Counted from the first letter of the stretch, positions 28,886 through 40,849 are shown. The stretch: DNA of 64,000 nt from Lachnospiraceae bacterium (GCA_024694055.1 JAILKC010000143.1:1-64000); one strand, 5' to 3'. The notes: generated by a model from the letters alone, not told the origin. A program made the numbers and translations.

Positions 28886-30751
28886 ATGAAAGAGAGAAGC
28901 ATCAGGGCTACACTGATAATGATCATTTTTCCTCTTTTAATCGCGCTGATCGTCAGCATCGCATTTTTCTCAAGCAGACTTAAATCAATAAGCGCAAGTG
29001 ATAAGGAGCTGTATTATGACAAGCTCTATAATATCAATGCGGCACTTATCAATGCCGACAGAGATTTCTACCGTGCCATGCTTGCGGCTGACCAGTATCA
29101 TCTGGAGATAGAATTACTGTCTGCTACAGATCTTGAGACACGTAAGCAGATATATAAGGAGAATAAGGAAAGTGCCATAACGAATGTTCGAGCTGCGGTT
29201 GAGATCGCCAAGACGGATCCTTCGCTTTTTACCGGGACTGTTTTGGAGGAGGATGATTCCACATTCTCTGATTACTATGATCGTTTCGAAGCCAATTACG
29301 GATTCTGGGATTCCATGTATTCCATAGATGAGGACAGAGGATTCTGGAGTAATTACTGCAGTCAGTTTGAGGTTACCAGGAAGACTTTGGTGAATCTTAC
29401 CGACATCACGCTGCTGTGGGCGGATCGGCAGATAGAACAGCAGAAGGCCAAAGTTGCCGGAGTGATCAAGGCTGCCATAGTTATATTTGTGGTTGTTTCT
29501 GTGGTTCTGATATTCTTTGTGTTTGTAGTCATGAATCTTATTATCAAGGCCATTACACAGATAGACGGAGCCATATCCAATATGGCAGACGGTGACTTTG
29601 TGACAGAGGTTCGTGTCAAGACGTCTATCAAGGAATTCAATAATATTGCGGCGGCTACGGATGGTATGAGAATACGTCTTAAGGATGCACTGCTTAAGGT
29701 TGTGGGACATGCTGAAGCAGTTAATACCGGAGCTGATGTTACTGAAGAGAGTATCACCAATTCCAGACGTACCACCGGTGATATATCTTCAGCCATAGAC
29801 GGAGTTGCTCACGGAGCCACTGCCATGGCGGATGATGTTCAGAATACGAATTCCATTGCCGTGGATATGGGTTATGCGGTCGGCAATGTTATAGATGCGG
29901 CGAATGCCAATATGGAAAAAGGCCAGGCTGTGTATGACGAGTCGCTCAGAGTTCAGAAGCAGCTTGAAGAACTTAAGGCTGCAGATCTTGAGACAGACAG
30001 AATGGCCGGAGAAGTTGCGGATTCGGTTCATGAGACGGCCACCGTTGTTGATGATATCAGCAATGCTGCCAAGGCAATCATAGGTATAGCTCAGCAGACC
30101 AACCTCCTTGCACTTAATGCAGCAATCGAGGCAGCCAGAGCAGGCGATGCCGGCAGAGGCTTTGCTGTTGTGGCCGACAATATCGGACAGTTGGCTGCGC
30201 AGTCCAATCAGACAGCAGGCCAGATCACGGAGATGCTTGGTCGCATCACTGCTCTTTCTGAGCATAATAAAGAACTTACCAATGTCATCAAGGAAGCTAC
30301 GGCAAGAGAGAATGTTGCTTTGGATGAGATGGTTACATCCTTTGACGGAATGCTCACCATGCTTAAGGAGACAGAGGTCGGCAACAGAAGTATCATGGAT
30401 CTTGCCAAGTCATTGGATGATGCCAAGAATAAGATCACTGAGGCAGTGGAGAGTCTGTCAAGCATATCACAACAGAATGCGGCATCCACACAGGAGACCA
30501 ATTCTTCGGTTCAGCAGCTTAATGCCAACATGGAGAATATCGTGGCTGAGGCACAGAATCTTAAGGCCATTGCCGCTGAGCTTCAGGCCAATATAGGATA
30601 CTTCAAGGTTGAAGGTGGCGAAGAAGAATTCGTGGCAGATAGCACAGAAGGCGGTGAGGCTGACAGCACTGACGGAACAGGCGCTGCAGATGAGAATTCC
30701 GGTGCGGATATATATGATGCACAGACGGATGTGACACTATCAGAAGAGTAA
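28886..30751 (+). CDS. Methyl-accepting chemotaxis protein
   Basis: Two TM segments, HAMP, signalling hairpin [40 protein letters not shown]. Confidence 0.95.
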   Translation: MKERSIRATLIMIIFPLLIALIVSIAFFSSRLKSISASDKELYYDKLYNINAALINADRDFYRAMLAADQYHLEIELLSATDLETRKQIYKENKESAITNVRAAVEIAKTDPSLFTGTVLEEDDSTFSDYYDRFEANYGFWDSMYSIDEDRGFWSNYCSQFEVTRKTLVNLTDITLLWADRQIEQQKAKVAGVIKAAIVIFVVVSVVLIFFVFVVMNLIIKAITQIDGAISNMADGDFVTEVRVKTSIKEFNNIAAATDGMRIRLKDALLKVVGHAEAVNTGADVTEESITNSRRTTGDISSAIDGVAHGATAMADDVQNTNSIAVDMGYAVGNVIDAANANMEKGQAVYDESLRVQKQLEELKAADLETDRMAGEVADSVHETATVVDDISNAAKAIIGIAQQTNLLALNAAIEAARAGDAGRGFAVVADNIGQLAAQSNQTAGQITEMLGRITALSEHNKELTNVIKEATARENVALDEMVTSFDGMLTMLKETEVGNRSIMDLAKSLDDAKNKITEAVESLSSISQQNAASTQETNSSVQQLNANMENIVAEAQNLKAIAAELQANIGYFKVEGGEEEFVADSTEGGEADSTDGTGAADENSGADIYDAQTDVTLSEE

Positions 30752-30774
30752 TTGCGGTATGCTATAGAAGTATG

Positions 30775-30814
30775 AATACAAAATGACGTGTCTTACGACA
30801 CGTCATTTTGTATT
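30775..30814. terminator. Bidirectional terminator between the MCP and yjfB-like genes
   Basis: 18-bp perfect stem AATACAAAATGACGTGTC-TTAC-GACACGTCATTTTGTATT. Confidence 0.88.
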
Positions 30815-30824
30815 TGCTGATTGA

Positions 30825-31016
30825 TCAAACACGCATATCGAAGTTAGAGCCGACAGCAGGATTGACGCTTGTCTCGGTCGGAACCGAAGCTATCATATTG
30901 ACGATACCTGCACCCTGGATCTCATTCTGATCCAAAGCTTTGCCCAACACTGCCGTTCCTACTTCGCTTGCTGTCTTGACATTGGATAATGCCATCGATA
31001 AAGCAGGAATGTTCAT
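30825..31016 (-). CDS. YjfB-like putative motility protein
   Basis: 63 aa MNIPALSMALSNVKTASEVGTAVLGKALDQNEIQGAGIVNMI, resembles the YjfB family. Confidence 0.75.
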   Translation of the reverse strand: MNIPALSMALSNVKTASEVGTAVLGKALDQNEIQGAGIVNMIASVPTETSVNPAVGSNFDMRV

Positions 31017-31135
31017 AACGACTACCTCCTTGTAATAAACATGACCGCAGTCATGCGCCGTTAATGTTGCTCTACATGTATTATCGTATCATAATCGACT
31101 TTTATTTACAATGAAATTGTCTTATAATTGGTGAT

Positions 31136-32836
31136 ATGGCAAAAGAAGGAAAAAAGGAGATCGGCGGCAAGCCGGGCAATTTCATATTCCAGGCGGGAAT
31201 TCTTGCGGCTGCCGGTATAATAGTCCGAATCATAGGCATATTGTACAGAAGCCCGCTCGTTGCGATCATCGGTGACGAGGGTAACGGATACTATAATACT
31301 GCCTATGTCATATATACCATCATTCTGTTGGTGTCATCCTACAGTATCCCCTCTGCAATATCCAAGGTTATAGCCGGAAGACTGTCTGTCGGCGAATACC
31401 GTAATGCTTTCAGACTGTTTATAGGTTCCATAGTATATGTTGTTGTAATGGGCGGCATAGGAAGCGTAATATGTTTTGCATTTGCGGATAAGTTGGTGGG
31501 TGCCAATTCGTCGCAGGTACTGCGAGTCTTCGCTCCCACGATCTTTTTGTCCGGATTGTTGGGCTGCCTTAGGGGATATTTCCAGGCTCATCATACGATG
31601 GTCTATACTTCTTTTTCACAGATCCTTGAGCAGATAGTCAATGCCATAGTGAGCATAACGGCGGCTTTTATATTTGTAAAGGTGCTTTCCGGAAGCGATG
31701 AGACGGCTATAGCCATAGGTGGTGCTAAGGGAAGCGCGATCGGTACGGGTGCGGGCGTTCTGGTCGCGCTCATTTTTATGATATTCGTATACATATCCAA
31801 CAGACCGCTTATAAAAAGACGTCTTGAACAGGACAGGACAAGTGAGATGAAGATCATCTCTCCCTTACATATCGCGGGCATTATATTTGCCATGGTAACA
31901 CCCGTTGTCATGAGTACATGCATCTATAATCTCAGTACGGCATCCAATCTTAAGATATATCAGGAGATAGTTCAGGCGCATTCGGGATATACCGAGGCAG
32001 CAGCTACCACAGGCTATGGTCTTTTTTCGGGTAAAGCCATGCAGATCGTTAATATCCCGATAGCTATAGCGACGGCCATGTCATCGGCCATTATTCCGGC
32101 AGTTGCTCATTCGCATGAAAGAGGTGAAAGCAAAGAAGAGAAGCGTAAGATCGCCTACGCCATGAAGGTGACGATGTTAATTGCTTTGCCGTCTGCATTT
32201 GGGCTCATGGCTTTGGCGGAGCCTGTGACCATGCTTCTCTATCCGCAGAGGGCGTCTTATGAGATGGTGGCAAGCCTTATCAGAGTGCTCAGCATTACTG
32301 TTGTATTTTACTGCATATCTACGTTGAGCAATGCAATATTGCAGGGAACCGGCAATGTGGGTGTTCCGGTAGTCAATTCTCTTATATCGCTGGTTGTTCA
32401 GGCGGGAGTACTTGTACTGCTTTTGCGCAAAACAGGATTGGATCTTTATGCACTTTGCATAGCTACAATAGTCTATTCGCTTATGATGTGTATACTTAAT
32501 TCTCATGCGATCAGAAGGCGTCTTGGCTATGTGCAGGAATACAAGAGAACATTCATTATGCCGGGGCTGTCGGCACTTGTAATGTGTGCTGTGGCTATAG
32601 CCAGCAATACGTTTATAAGTTATATGATAAGAAGATCGGCCGGAGACCCTTATATGGTGATCTCGGGAATGAATAATGTGCTGCGTCTTATTGTTAGCAT
32701 GTTTATGGCTGTAGTGACTTACGGCCTGCTTACTCTTAAGCTTGGCATCATAAGGGAGAGTGAGATCCTTGGTATGCCGGGTGGCGTAAGAATAGCTGAA
32801 TTCTTTAAAAGGATCGGGCTGCTTAAGCCGACTTAA
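31136..32836 (+). CDS. MOP-superfamily polysaccharide/lipid flippase (SpoVB/MurJ-like)
   Basis: GKPGNFIFQAGILAAAGIIVRIIGILYRSPLVAIIGDEGNGYYNTAYVIYTIILLVSSYSIPSAISKVIA; many TM segments. Confidence 0.92.
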   Translation: MAKEGKKEIGGKPGNFIFQAGILAAAGIIVRIIGILYRSPLVAIIGDEGNGYYNTAYVIYTIILLVSSYSIPSAISKVIAGRLSVGEYRNAFRLFIGSIVYVVVMGGIGSVICFAFADKLVGANSSQVLRVFAPTIFLSGLLGCLRGYFQAHHTMVYTSFSQILEQIVNAIVSITAAFIFVKVLSGSDETAIAIGGAKGSAIGTGAGVLVALIFMIFVYISNRPLIKRRLEQDRTSEMKIISPLHIAGIIFAMVTPVVMSTCIYNLSTASNLKIYQEIVQAHSGYTEAAATTGYGLFSGKAMQIVNIPIAIATAMSSAIIPAVAHSHERGESKEEKRKIAYAMKVTMLIALPSAFGLMALAEPVTMLLYPQRASYEMVASLIRVLSITVVFYCISTLSNAILQGTGNVGVPVVNSLISLVVQAGVLVLLLRKTGLDLYALCIATIVYSLMMCILNSHAIRRRLGYVQEYKRTFIMPGLSALVMCAVAIASNTFISYMIRRSAGDPYMVISGMNNVLRLIVSMFMAVVTYGLLTLKLGIIRESEILGMPGGVRIAEFFKRIGLLKPT

Positions 32837-32956
32837 GTGTTTGGATTTTGAGACTTGACGCGGATCATCCTGGGAAAAAGAAGTGGATTTTTTCCTATAT
32901 AAGATGTAAAATGACTTGTATCTATGTGCAGGTACATGGTTGTGAATGGAGTGAAT

Positions 32957-34183
32957 ATGCGTAACAGCATGATATATAAGAAGTTGATACCGATATTTTG
33001 CATCTCTTTTATGCTTATGCTGACGGGATGTGATACTTCTGTGATCGCTCCTACTTCGGGAGTGCTTGAAGGCAGACAGGAAGAGGAACAGGCGGCAGAA
33101 GAAGTGCAGCAGGCAGCTTCAGATGACACGGATGATGGTGAGCAGGCATCGGTTTCTGATGAGGATACGGCATCCGGAGATGATGCAAAAGAGGATGGAG
33201 AGAAAGAAGAGGCACAGGTATTCAGATCGCTCTTCACGGGAGAAGAGATCACGTATAATTGGCTTGACCACAGACCGCTTGCGGTTATGCTCAATAATAT
33301 AGAGGCAGGATGCCCTCAGTCGGGTATAGCCGAGGCTTCTATCGTATATGAATGTCCTGTTGAAGGACGTATCACCAGACTTATGGGGATCTTTGAAAAA
33401 TACGAGGAGATTCCCAAGATTGGATCGATCAGGAGCAGCAGGGATTATTTTGTATATTATGCACTTGAGTTTGATGCGATATATGCACACTTTGGACAGG
33501 CTACTGCTTACGTGGGTGAGTTACTTAATTCCGATGCAGTCGATAATATATCGGGGGCTGTATCCGGTATCAATGAGCCTGCGACCAATGCCTTCTACAG
33601 AAGTTCTGACAGAAAGGCGCCTCACAATGTATATATAGATAATGAGGGACTTATAGCAGACAGAGAAAAGTTCGGATATCGTACGGCACTTCGCACCGGC
33701 TTTGTGGAGAAATTCTCATATCCGGAACTTGGACAGAGGGTGACCTATGATGATGCACAGGATGCTGCCGTGTTATATCCCGGCGGCAAAAGTTCATCAG
33801 CTGCCAATGGTTTTTCACGCGTTCAGGCAAGATTTGAGTATAATCCGTCTGACGGCAAATATTACAGATATCAGTATGGCGGAAAGCATATAGACGGTGA
33901 GACCGGGCAGCAGCTTACATATGACAATGTAGTATTCCAGTATGTGGACGGTATTGTGCGTGACAGTCATGATTATCTGGGCTTCGGTGTCATGGGCGGA
34001 AGCAATGACAAGTGCATAATATTTACTGCAGGCAAAATGATCGAAGGTACATGGTCAAGACCTGATGTGTTTGGCCCTGCCAAGTATTATGATAAAGACG
34101 GTAACGAGATAGTTATCAATTATGGTAAGACATGGATATGTACCATATGGAACGACTATGCGGACGACGTTGTTATAGAATGA
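32957..34183 (+). CDS. DUF3048 domain lipoprotein (YerB-like)
   Basis: Lipobox MLTGC, acidic linker, RPLAVMLNNIEAGCPQSGIAEASIVYECPVEGRITRLMGIFE; start trimmed to MRNSMIYKK. Confidence 0.9.
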   Translation: MRNSMIYKKLIPIFCISFMLMLTGCDTSVIAPTSGVLEGRQEEEQAAEEVQQAASDDTDDGEQASVSDEDTASGDDAKEDGEKEEAQVFRSLFTGEEITYNWLDHRPLAVMLNNIEAGCPQSGIAEASIVYECPVEGRITRLMGIFEKYEEIPKIGSIRSSRDYFVYYALEFDAIYAHFGQATAYVGELLNSDAVDNISGAVSGINEPATNAFYRSSDRKAPHNVYIDNEGLIADREKFGYRTALRTGFVEKFSYPELGQRVTYDDAQDAAVLYPGGKSSSAANGFSRVQARFEYNPSDGKYYRYQYGGKHIDGETGQQLTYDNVVFQYVDGIVRDSHDYLGFGVMGGSNDKCIIFTAGKMIEGTWSRPDVFGPAKYYDKDGNEIVINYGKTWICTIWNDYADDVVIE

Positions 34184-34212
34184 TTGAAGAGATGTTAGGA
34201 GGATAGTCTGAT

Positions 34213-35019
34213 ATGAAAAGTATCGGCAGAAGTTTTTTGATGGCATTTTCCGGCTATTCGATAAGCCCAAAGTCATCTATGGACAGATCAAAGGAAAATT
34301 GCGGTTTCATACTTATATTCATACCGCTTATCGGTGCTATAATCTGTACCGTTCTTAACAGATGGGCAGTATTGTATCCGTATGCATGTGACTTTCAGAT
34401 CCTTCCCGCGGTTGTCGGAGCGGTGGTTCCTACCATTCTTTCGGCCGGCGCTCATCTTGACGGTTTTTTCAGGACAACGGATGCCCTAAGTTCACACAAA
34501 TCCCGTGAGGAAAAATTAAAGATATTAAGAGAAGATGCACATGGTGGATACTCTGCAATAATGATGTGCATATGCTACTTCATGATAGCGATAGGCATAT
34601 GGAGCGAGATGCCCATAGACGGGATCTTTGTGATAGCTTTCGGCTATATCATATCGAGGGCACTTTACGGTATATCCATCCTTACAATGAAGCATGCAGC
34701 GTATGACGGTATGGTAAGCAAGATTGATGCGTATGTTCCGGACAGCGCTGTCGGCAGGTGGATACAGGTGCTTATCAATTTAGGATATATAGTGATAAGT
34801 GCGGTGCTTATGTATAACATCGCATGCACCTACAGTGTCCCCAAACCGTCGGTAGCCATTGCCTGCCTTGTCGGTGCGGCAGTGTCTTACATTTATTATC
34901 TTATAATCTCATATAAGAATTTTGGAGGTGTGACTGAAGAGAGCGGAGGATTCTTTGTTATGCTCTGTGAAGTGATCATACCCATAGCGGCCCTGGCTGC
35001 TTTCAAGAGTCCTTTTTAA
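34213..35019 (+). CDS. cobS: Adenosylcobinamide-GDP ribazoletransferase
   Basis: ILSAGAHLDGFFRTTDALSSHKSREEKLKILREDAHGGYSA, the CobS signature. Confidence 0.88.
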   Translation: MKSIGRSFLMAFSGYSISPKSSMDRSKENCGFILIFIPLIGAIICTVLNRWAVLYPYACDFQILPAVVGAVVPTILSAGAHLDGFFRTTDALSSHKSREEKLKILREDAHGGYSAIMMCICYFMIAIGIWSEMPIDGIFVIAFGYIISRALYGISILTMKHAAYDGMVSKIDAYVPDSAVGRWIQVLINLGYIVISAVLMYNIACTYSVPKPSVAIACLVGAAVSYIYYLIISYKNFGGVTEESGGFFVMLCEVIIPIAALAAFKSPF

Positions 35020-35036
35020 ATCTACGGAGGATTAAG

Positions 35037-36221
35037 ATGTTAGCACAGAAATATATTGATATGCTTTCCAGAAAATCTGTTATAAGGGAACTGTCCGAGT
35101 ATGCGGTTGCCAGAGGCAAGGAGATAGGATACGAGAATGTATTTGACTATACACTGGGCAATCCTTCGGTGCCCGTACCGCAGAGTTATAATGACAGTAT
35201 TGTCAGATTGATATCCGAGAAGTCGGGCATGGATCTTCATGGCTACAGCCAGAGCCTTGGAATAAGGGAAGTGAGAACTGCAGTCGCGGAGTCTTTGAAC
35301 AGACGATTTGACATGAACTACAAGGCTGATCATATTTTTATGACCAGTGGAGCGGCAGGAGCTATTGCACATGCGGTAAGGCTTGTTACAGTGCCGGGTG
35401 ATGAGATCATCACTTTTGCTCCATACTTCCCCGAATACGGTCCTTACGTGACACACAGCGGAACTGAACTTAGAATAGTCCCTCCCAATACCGAGGACTT
35501 CCAGATCAACTTCGAAGCTTTTGAGGAGATGATATCCGCAAAGACCATGGCGGTACTTATTAATACTCCCAACAATCCTTCCGGCATAGTTTATTCGACG
35601 GCCACTGTTAAAAGACTGGCCGATATACTTCGACGCAAGAGCGAGGAGTTCGGACACATCATATATCTAATCTCAGATGAACCGTACAGAGAGATAGTAT
35701 TCGACGGAGTGGATGCTCCTTATGTGGCAAAGTATTATGATGCCACCATCACCTGCTATTCTTTTTCGAAGTCATTGTCAGTGCCCGGAGACAGAATTGG
35801 ATATGTAGCGATCAATCCGGCATGTCCTGACGCGGATATGATGATAGTAATGTGCGGACAGATATCAAGAGGTATAGGACATAATTGTCCGTCTGCCATC
35901 ATTCAATGGGCTGTATCGGAGAACCTTGATATCACTGCAGACATTTCCGTATATGAGAAAAATATGAATATACTTTATGATGCACTTACTGATCTGGGAT
36001 TTGAAGTGGTACGTCCCGGCGGAACATTTTATATATTCCCCAAGGCACTCGAGGATGATGCCGTGGCATTCTGTAATAAGGGTAAAGCATATGACTTTAT
36101 CGGTGTTCCGGCGGACTCGTTCGGATGCCACGGATACTTTAGATTGGCCTATTGCATAGAGACCGAAAAAGTAGAGAGATCATTGGAAGCACTCAAGAAA
36201 TTTGTTCGCAGTGAATACTAA
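35037..36221 (+). CDS. PLP-dependent class I/II aminotransferase
   Basis: TLGNPSVPVPQ...INTPNNPSGIVYS...SFSKSLSVPGDRIGY. Confidence 0.93.
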   Translation: MLAQKYIDMLSRKSVIRELSEYAVARGKEIGYENVFDYTLGNPSVPVPQSYNDSIVRLISEKSGMDLHGYSQSLGIREVRTAVAESLNRRFDMNYKADHIFMTSGAAGAIAHAVRLVTVPGDEIITFAPYFPEYGPYVTHSGTELRIVPPNTEDFQINFEAFEEMISAKTMAVLINTPNNPSGIVYSTATVKRLADILRRKSEEFGHIIYLISDEPYREIVFDGVDAPYVAKYYDATITCYSFSKSLSVPGDRIGYVAINPACPDADMMIVMCGQISRGIGHNCPSAIIQWAVSENLDITADISVYEKNMNILYDALTDLGFEVVRPGGTFYIFPKALEDDAVAFCNKGKAYDFIGVPADSFGCHGYFRLAYCIETEKVERSLEALKKFVRSEY

Positions 36222-36356
36222 TGACACATGTGTCATATGGCATAATGCACAAGAAATGCCATGATGCATGCTCAAAATTCGGCCTAGTACTATTGACACG
36301 TATGTTAAAAAGAAGTACACTCACGTTAAGCAAACGTAAGTTACGACATGTGTCGA
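36221..36356. promoter_or_regulatory. Regulatory region with paired palindromes flanking a promoter
   Basis: ATGACACATGTGTCAT (36221-36236, perfect), ATGGCAT...ATGCCAT (36237-36262), TTGACA-N17-TACACT (36293-36321), CGTAAGTTACG, CGACATGTGTCG (about 36345-36356). Confidence 0.6.
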
Positions 36357-36436
36357 GTGTTTCGATTATATGATTGTAATGCAACAGAGATATATGTTGA
36401 TTGTGATTGTATGAGTTTTTGAGAAGGGAGAACGAT

Positions 36437-36940
36437 ATGGCAATCGAGAAAGTAACAGCTACTCTTAAGAAGGACGTAGCTCCGGTTAAGGCAACAGCCA
36501 CAGTTAAGACAGACGCACTTAAGACAGACATTAAGACAGAAGCCAAGGCAGAAGTTAAGCCCGCAGCTAAGAAGACAGCAGCCAAGAAGCCTGCTACTAC
36601 AAAGACCGCTGCAGCCAAGAAGGCAACAGCAGTTAAGGCTACAGCAACTAAGAAGCCTGCTACAGCAGCCAAGAAGGCAACTGCATCCAAGAAGCCTGCA
36701 GCTAAGAAGCCTGCTACAGCAGCCAAGAAGGTTGAGCTTAAGACAAAGGTTGTTCTTCAGTTCGGTGATGATAAGTCATATACAGAGGCAGATCTTGTTA
36801 AGATCGCCAAGGATGTATGGAAGTATGATCTTGGCAAGAAGGTATCTGATGTTAAGAGCATCGACCTCTATGTTAAGCCTTTTGAGAACAAGGCATACTA
36901 TGTTATCAACGGAGATGTTGCAGGAGATTTCAACATCTGA
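36437..36940 (+). CDS. DUF6465-like protein with histone-H1-like Lys/Ala/Pro-rich N-terminal region
   Basis: AKKPATAAKKATASKKPAAKKPATAAKK repeats followed by a folded domain TKVVLQFGDDKSYTEADLVKIAKDVWKYDLGKKVSDVKSIDLYVKPFENKAYYVINGDVAGDFNI. Confidence 0.85.
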   Translation: MAIEKVTATLKKDVAPVKATATVKTDALKTDIKTEAKAEVKPAAKKTAAKKPATTKTAAAKKATAVKATATKKPATAAKKATASKKPAAKKPATAAKKVELKTKVVLQFGDDKSYTEADLVKIAKDVWKYDLGKKVSDVKSIDLYVKPFENKAYYVINGDVAGDFNI

Positions 36941-37026
36941 TCTTCACATAACAGGTATATTTGGACAGGTCCGTATCACAGGATACGGACCTGTTTTTTC
37001 TTTATAAATTGTTAATAAATAAGGTG

Positions 37027-37055
37027 TTGACACTTATCTCCGAGGGGTGTATCTT
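37027..37055 (+). promoter_or_regulatory. Sigma-A promoter of the hrcA operon
   Basis: TTGACA-N17-TATCTT. Confidence 0.75.
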
Positions 37056-37070
37056 ATGATTCAGAGGATA

Positions 37071-37097
37071 TTAGCACTCGATTTTGATGAGTGCTAA
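37071..37097 (+). promoter_or_regulatory. CIRCE element (HrcA operator)
   Basis: TTAGCACTC-N9-GAGTGCTAA, perfect consensus. Confidence 0.98.
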
Positions 37098-37121
37098 CAG
37101 ATTGGATCAGAGGGACAGAAC

Positions 37122-38156
37122 GTGAGAGAAATGGAACTCAGTGAACGTAAGATGAAGATCCTTCAGGCGGTTGTAAGGAATTATCTGGAGACCGGCGAAC
37201 CTGTGGGAAGTCGTACGATATCCAAGTACACAGACCTCAATCTGAGTTCTGCGACCATACGTAACGAGATGGCTGATCTTGAAGAGATGGGGTATATTGT
37301 TCAGCCTCATACTTCAGCAGGTCGTATTCCTTCGGATGCGGGATACAGACTCTATGTCGATACGATGATGCAGGACAAAGAGCGTGATGTGGCAGAGTTA
37401 AGGGACAATCTTCTTGAAAAAGAGGAGAGACTTGATCAGCTGCTTAAACAGACTGCGAAGTTACTGGCCACGGTCACCAATTATGCCAGTATGGTGTCGG
37501 CTCCGTCGATACATCAGAACAAGCTTAAGCTCATTCAGTTGTCGAGGGTCAATTCGGATCAGTTGCTCGCTGTCATAGTGGTAGAAGGCAATGTGATCAA
37601 GAACACACTGCTTGATGTGGAAGAAGAACTGGATGATGAGACTATACTAAAGCTTAATATTTTGCTTAACACTCATTTAAACGGTCTTTCCATAGAAGAG
37701 ATCAATTTAAAGCTCATAACGACGCTGAAGGCACAGGCAGGTATCCATTCGGATATAATAAGCAATGTTATAGATGCGGTAGCCAAGGCGATCCACGAAG
37801 AAGATGACCTTGAGATATATACATCCGGAACGAACAATATATTTAAGTATCCCGAACTTACGGATGGTACGAAGGCCAGTGAACTGATAGGTACTTTTGA
37901 AGAGAAGCAGGCACTTAATGAACTTGTTGTAAGAAGCTTGGCCGAGGATAACGGCACGGGTATACAGGTATATATCGGTGATGAATCTCCGGTAGAGTCC
38001 ATGAAGGATTGCAGTATAGTGACTGCAACATATGATCTGGGAGAGGGAATGAAAGGTACAATCGGTATCATAGGTCCCAAGCGAATGGACTACGATAAAG
38101 TGGTTGATAATCTGAAAGATGTTATGCATCAGTTGGATTCAATATATAAAAAATAA
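37122..38156 (+). CDS. hrcA: Heat-inducible transcription repressor HrcA
   Basis: LSERKMKILQAVVRNYLETGEPVGSRTISKYTDLNLSSATIRNEMADLEEMGYIVQPHTSAGRIPSD. Confidence 0.97.
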   Translation: MREMELSERKMKILQAVVRNYLETGEPVGSRTISKYTDLNLSSATIRNEMADLEEMGYIVQPHTSAGRIPSDAGYRLYVDTMMQDKERDVAELRDNLLEKEERLDQLLKQTAKLLATVTNYASMVSAPSIHQNKLKLIQLSRVNSDQLLAVIVVEGNVIKNTLLDVEEELDDETILKLNILLNTHLNGLSIEEINLKLITTLKAQAGIHSDIISNVIDAVAKAIHEEDDLEIYTSGTNNIFKYPELTDGTKASELIGTFEEKQALNELVVRSLAEDNGTGIQVYIGDESPVESMKDCSIVTATYDLGEGMKGTIGIIGPKRMDYDKVVDNLKDVMHQLDSIYKK

Positions 38157-38170
38157 TGTGAGGATAAGTT

Positions 38171-38806
38171 ATGGTAGACATTGAAGAAGAAGTAGTAAGT
38201 GAAGAACAGACTGAGAACAGCGATTCTGTCGAGTCAGCGAATGAGGCTTCCGAAACTTCGACTGATCAGGTGACGGAAGAGGCCTCGGAGGAAAAAAAGG
38301 ACGAAGAAGATAAGGCGGAAGATGCACCTTCCAAAAAAGGCAAGAAGAATCGTCACGATAAGAAACTTGATGCACTGACGGCCAGGAATGAAGAACTCGA
38401 AGACAGAGTAAAACGTCAGATGGCAGAGTTTGAGAATTTCAGAAAGCGTACCGAAAAAGAGAAATCCGTCATGTTTGAGATGGGAGCCAAGAGTGTGATA
38501 GAGAAACTCCTGCCGGTGGTAGACAATTTTGAAAGAGGATTGGCGTCAACACCCGATGATAAGAAATCGGATCCGGTATACGAAGGAATGAATCTCATAT
38601 ACAAGCAGATGATGGATGAACTTGATAAGCTCGGAGTCAAGCCGATAGAGGCTCTCGGAGCAGAGTTTAACCCTGAATTCCACAATGCGGTGATGCAGGA
38701 GGATTCTGAAGAATTCGAGGAAGGCTATGTATGTAAGGAACTGCAGAAGGGTTACACATACAGAGACTCGGTTGTGAGACACAGTATGGTGGCGGTAGCA
38801 AAATAG
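38171..38806 (+). CDS. grpE: Nucleotide exchange factor GrpE
   Basis: RQMAEFENFRKRTEKEK...LLPVVDNFERGL...LGAEFNPEFHNAVMQ. Confidence 0.96.
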   Translation: MVDIEEEVVSEEQTENSDSVESANEASETSTDQVTEEASEEKKDEEDKAEDAPSKKGKKNRHDKKLDALTARNEELEDRVKRQMAEFENFRKRTEKEKSVMFEMGAKSVIEKLLPVVDNFERGLASTPDDKKSDPVYEGMNLIYKQMMDELDKLGVKPIEALGAEFNPEFHNAVMQEDSEEFEEGYVCKELQKGYTYRDSVVRHSMVAVAK

Positions 38807-38815
38807 AATGGATGA

Positions 38816-40759
<1,944 letters not shown>

Positions 40760-40795
40760 AGAACTATAAAGTGCTACGCATAATTAGCAATTTTG

Positions 40796-40823
40796 ATAAG
40801 GGGACAGAATGTTGTCCCCTTAT
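40796..40823 (+). terminator. Hairpin between dnaK and dnaJ (partial terminator or processing site)
   Basis: ATAAGGGGACA-GAATGT-TGTCCCCTTAT. Confidence 0.6.
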
Positions 40824-40849
40824 AATAACGATATTGGAGATAACATATC

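Noticed and set aside
36193-36726. 177-aa minus-strand ORF opposite the H1-like gene
   Set aside because: Low-complexity antisense of the Lys/Ala repeats; not credible as a membrane protein.
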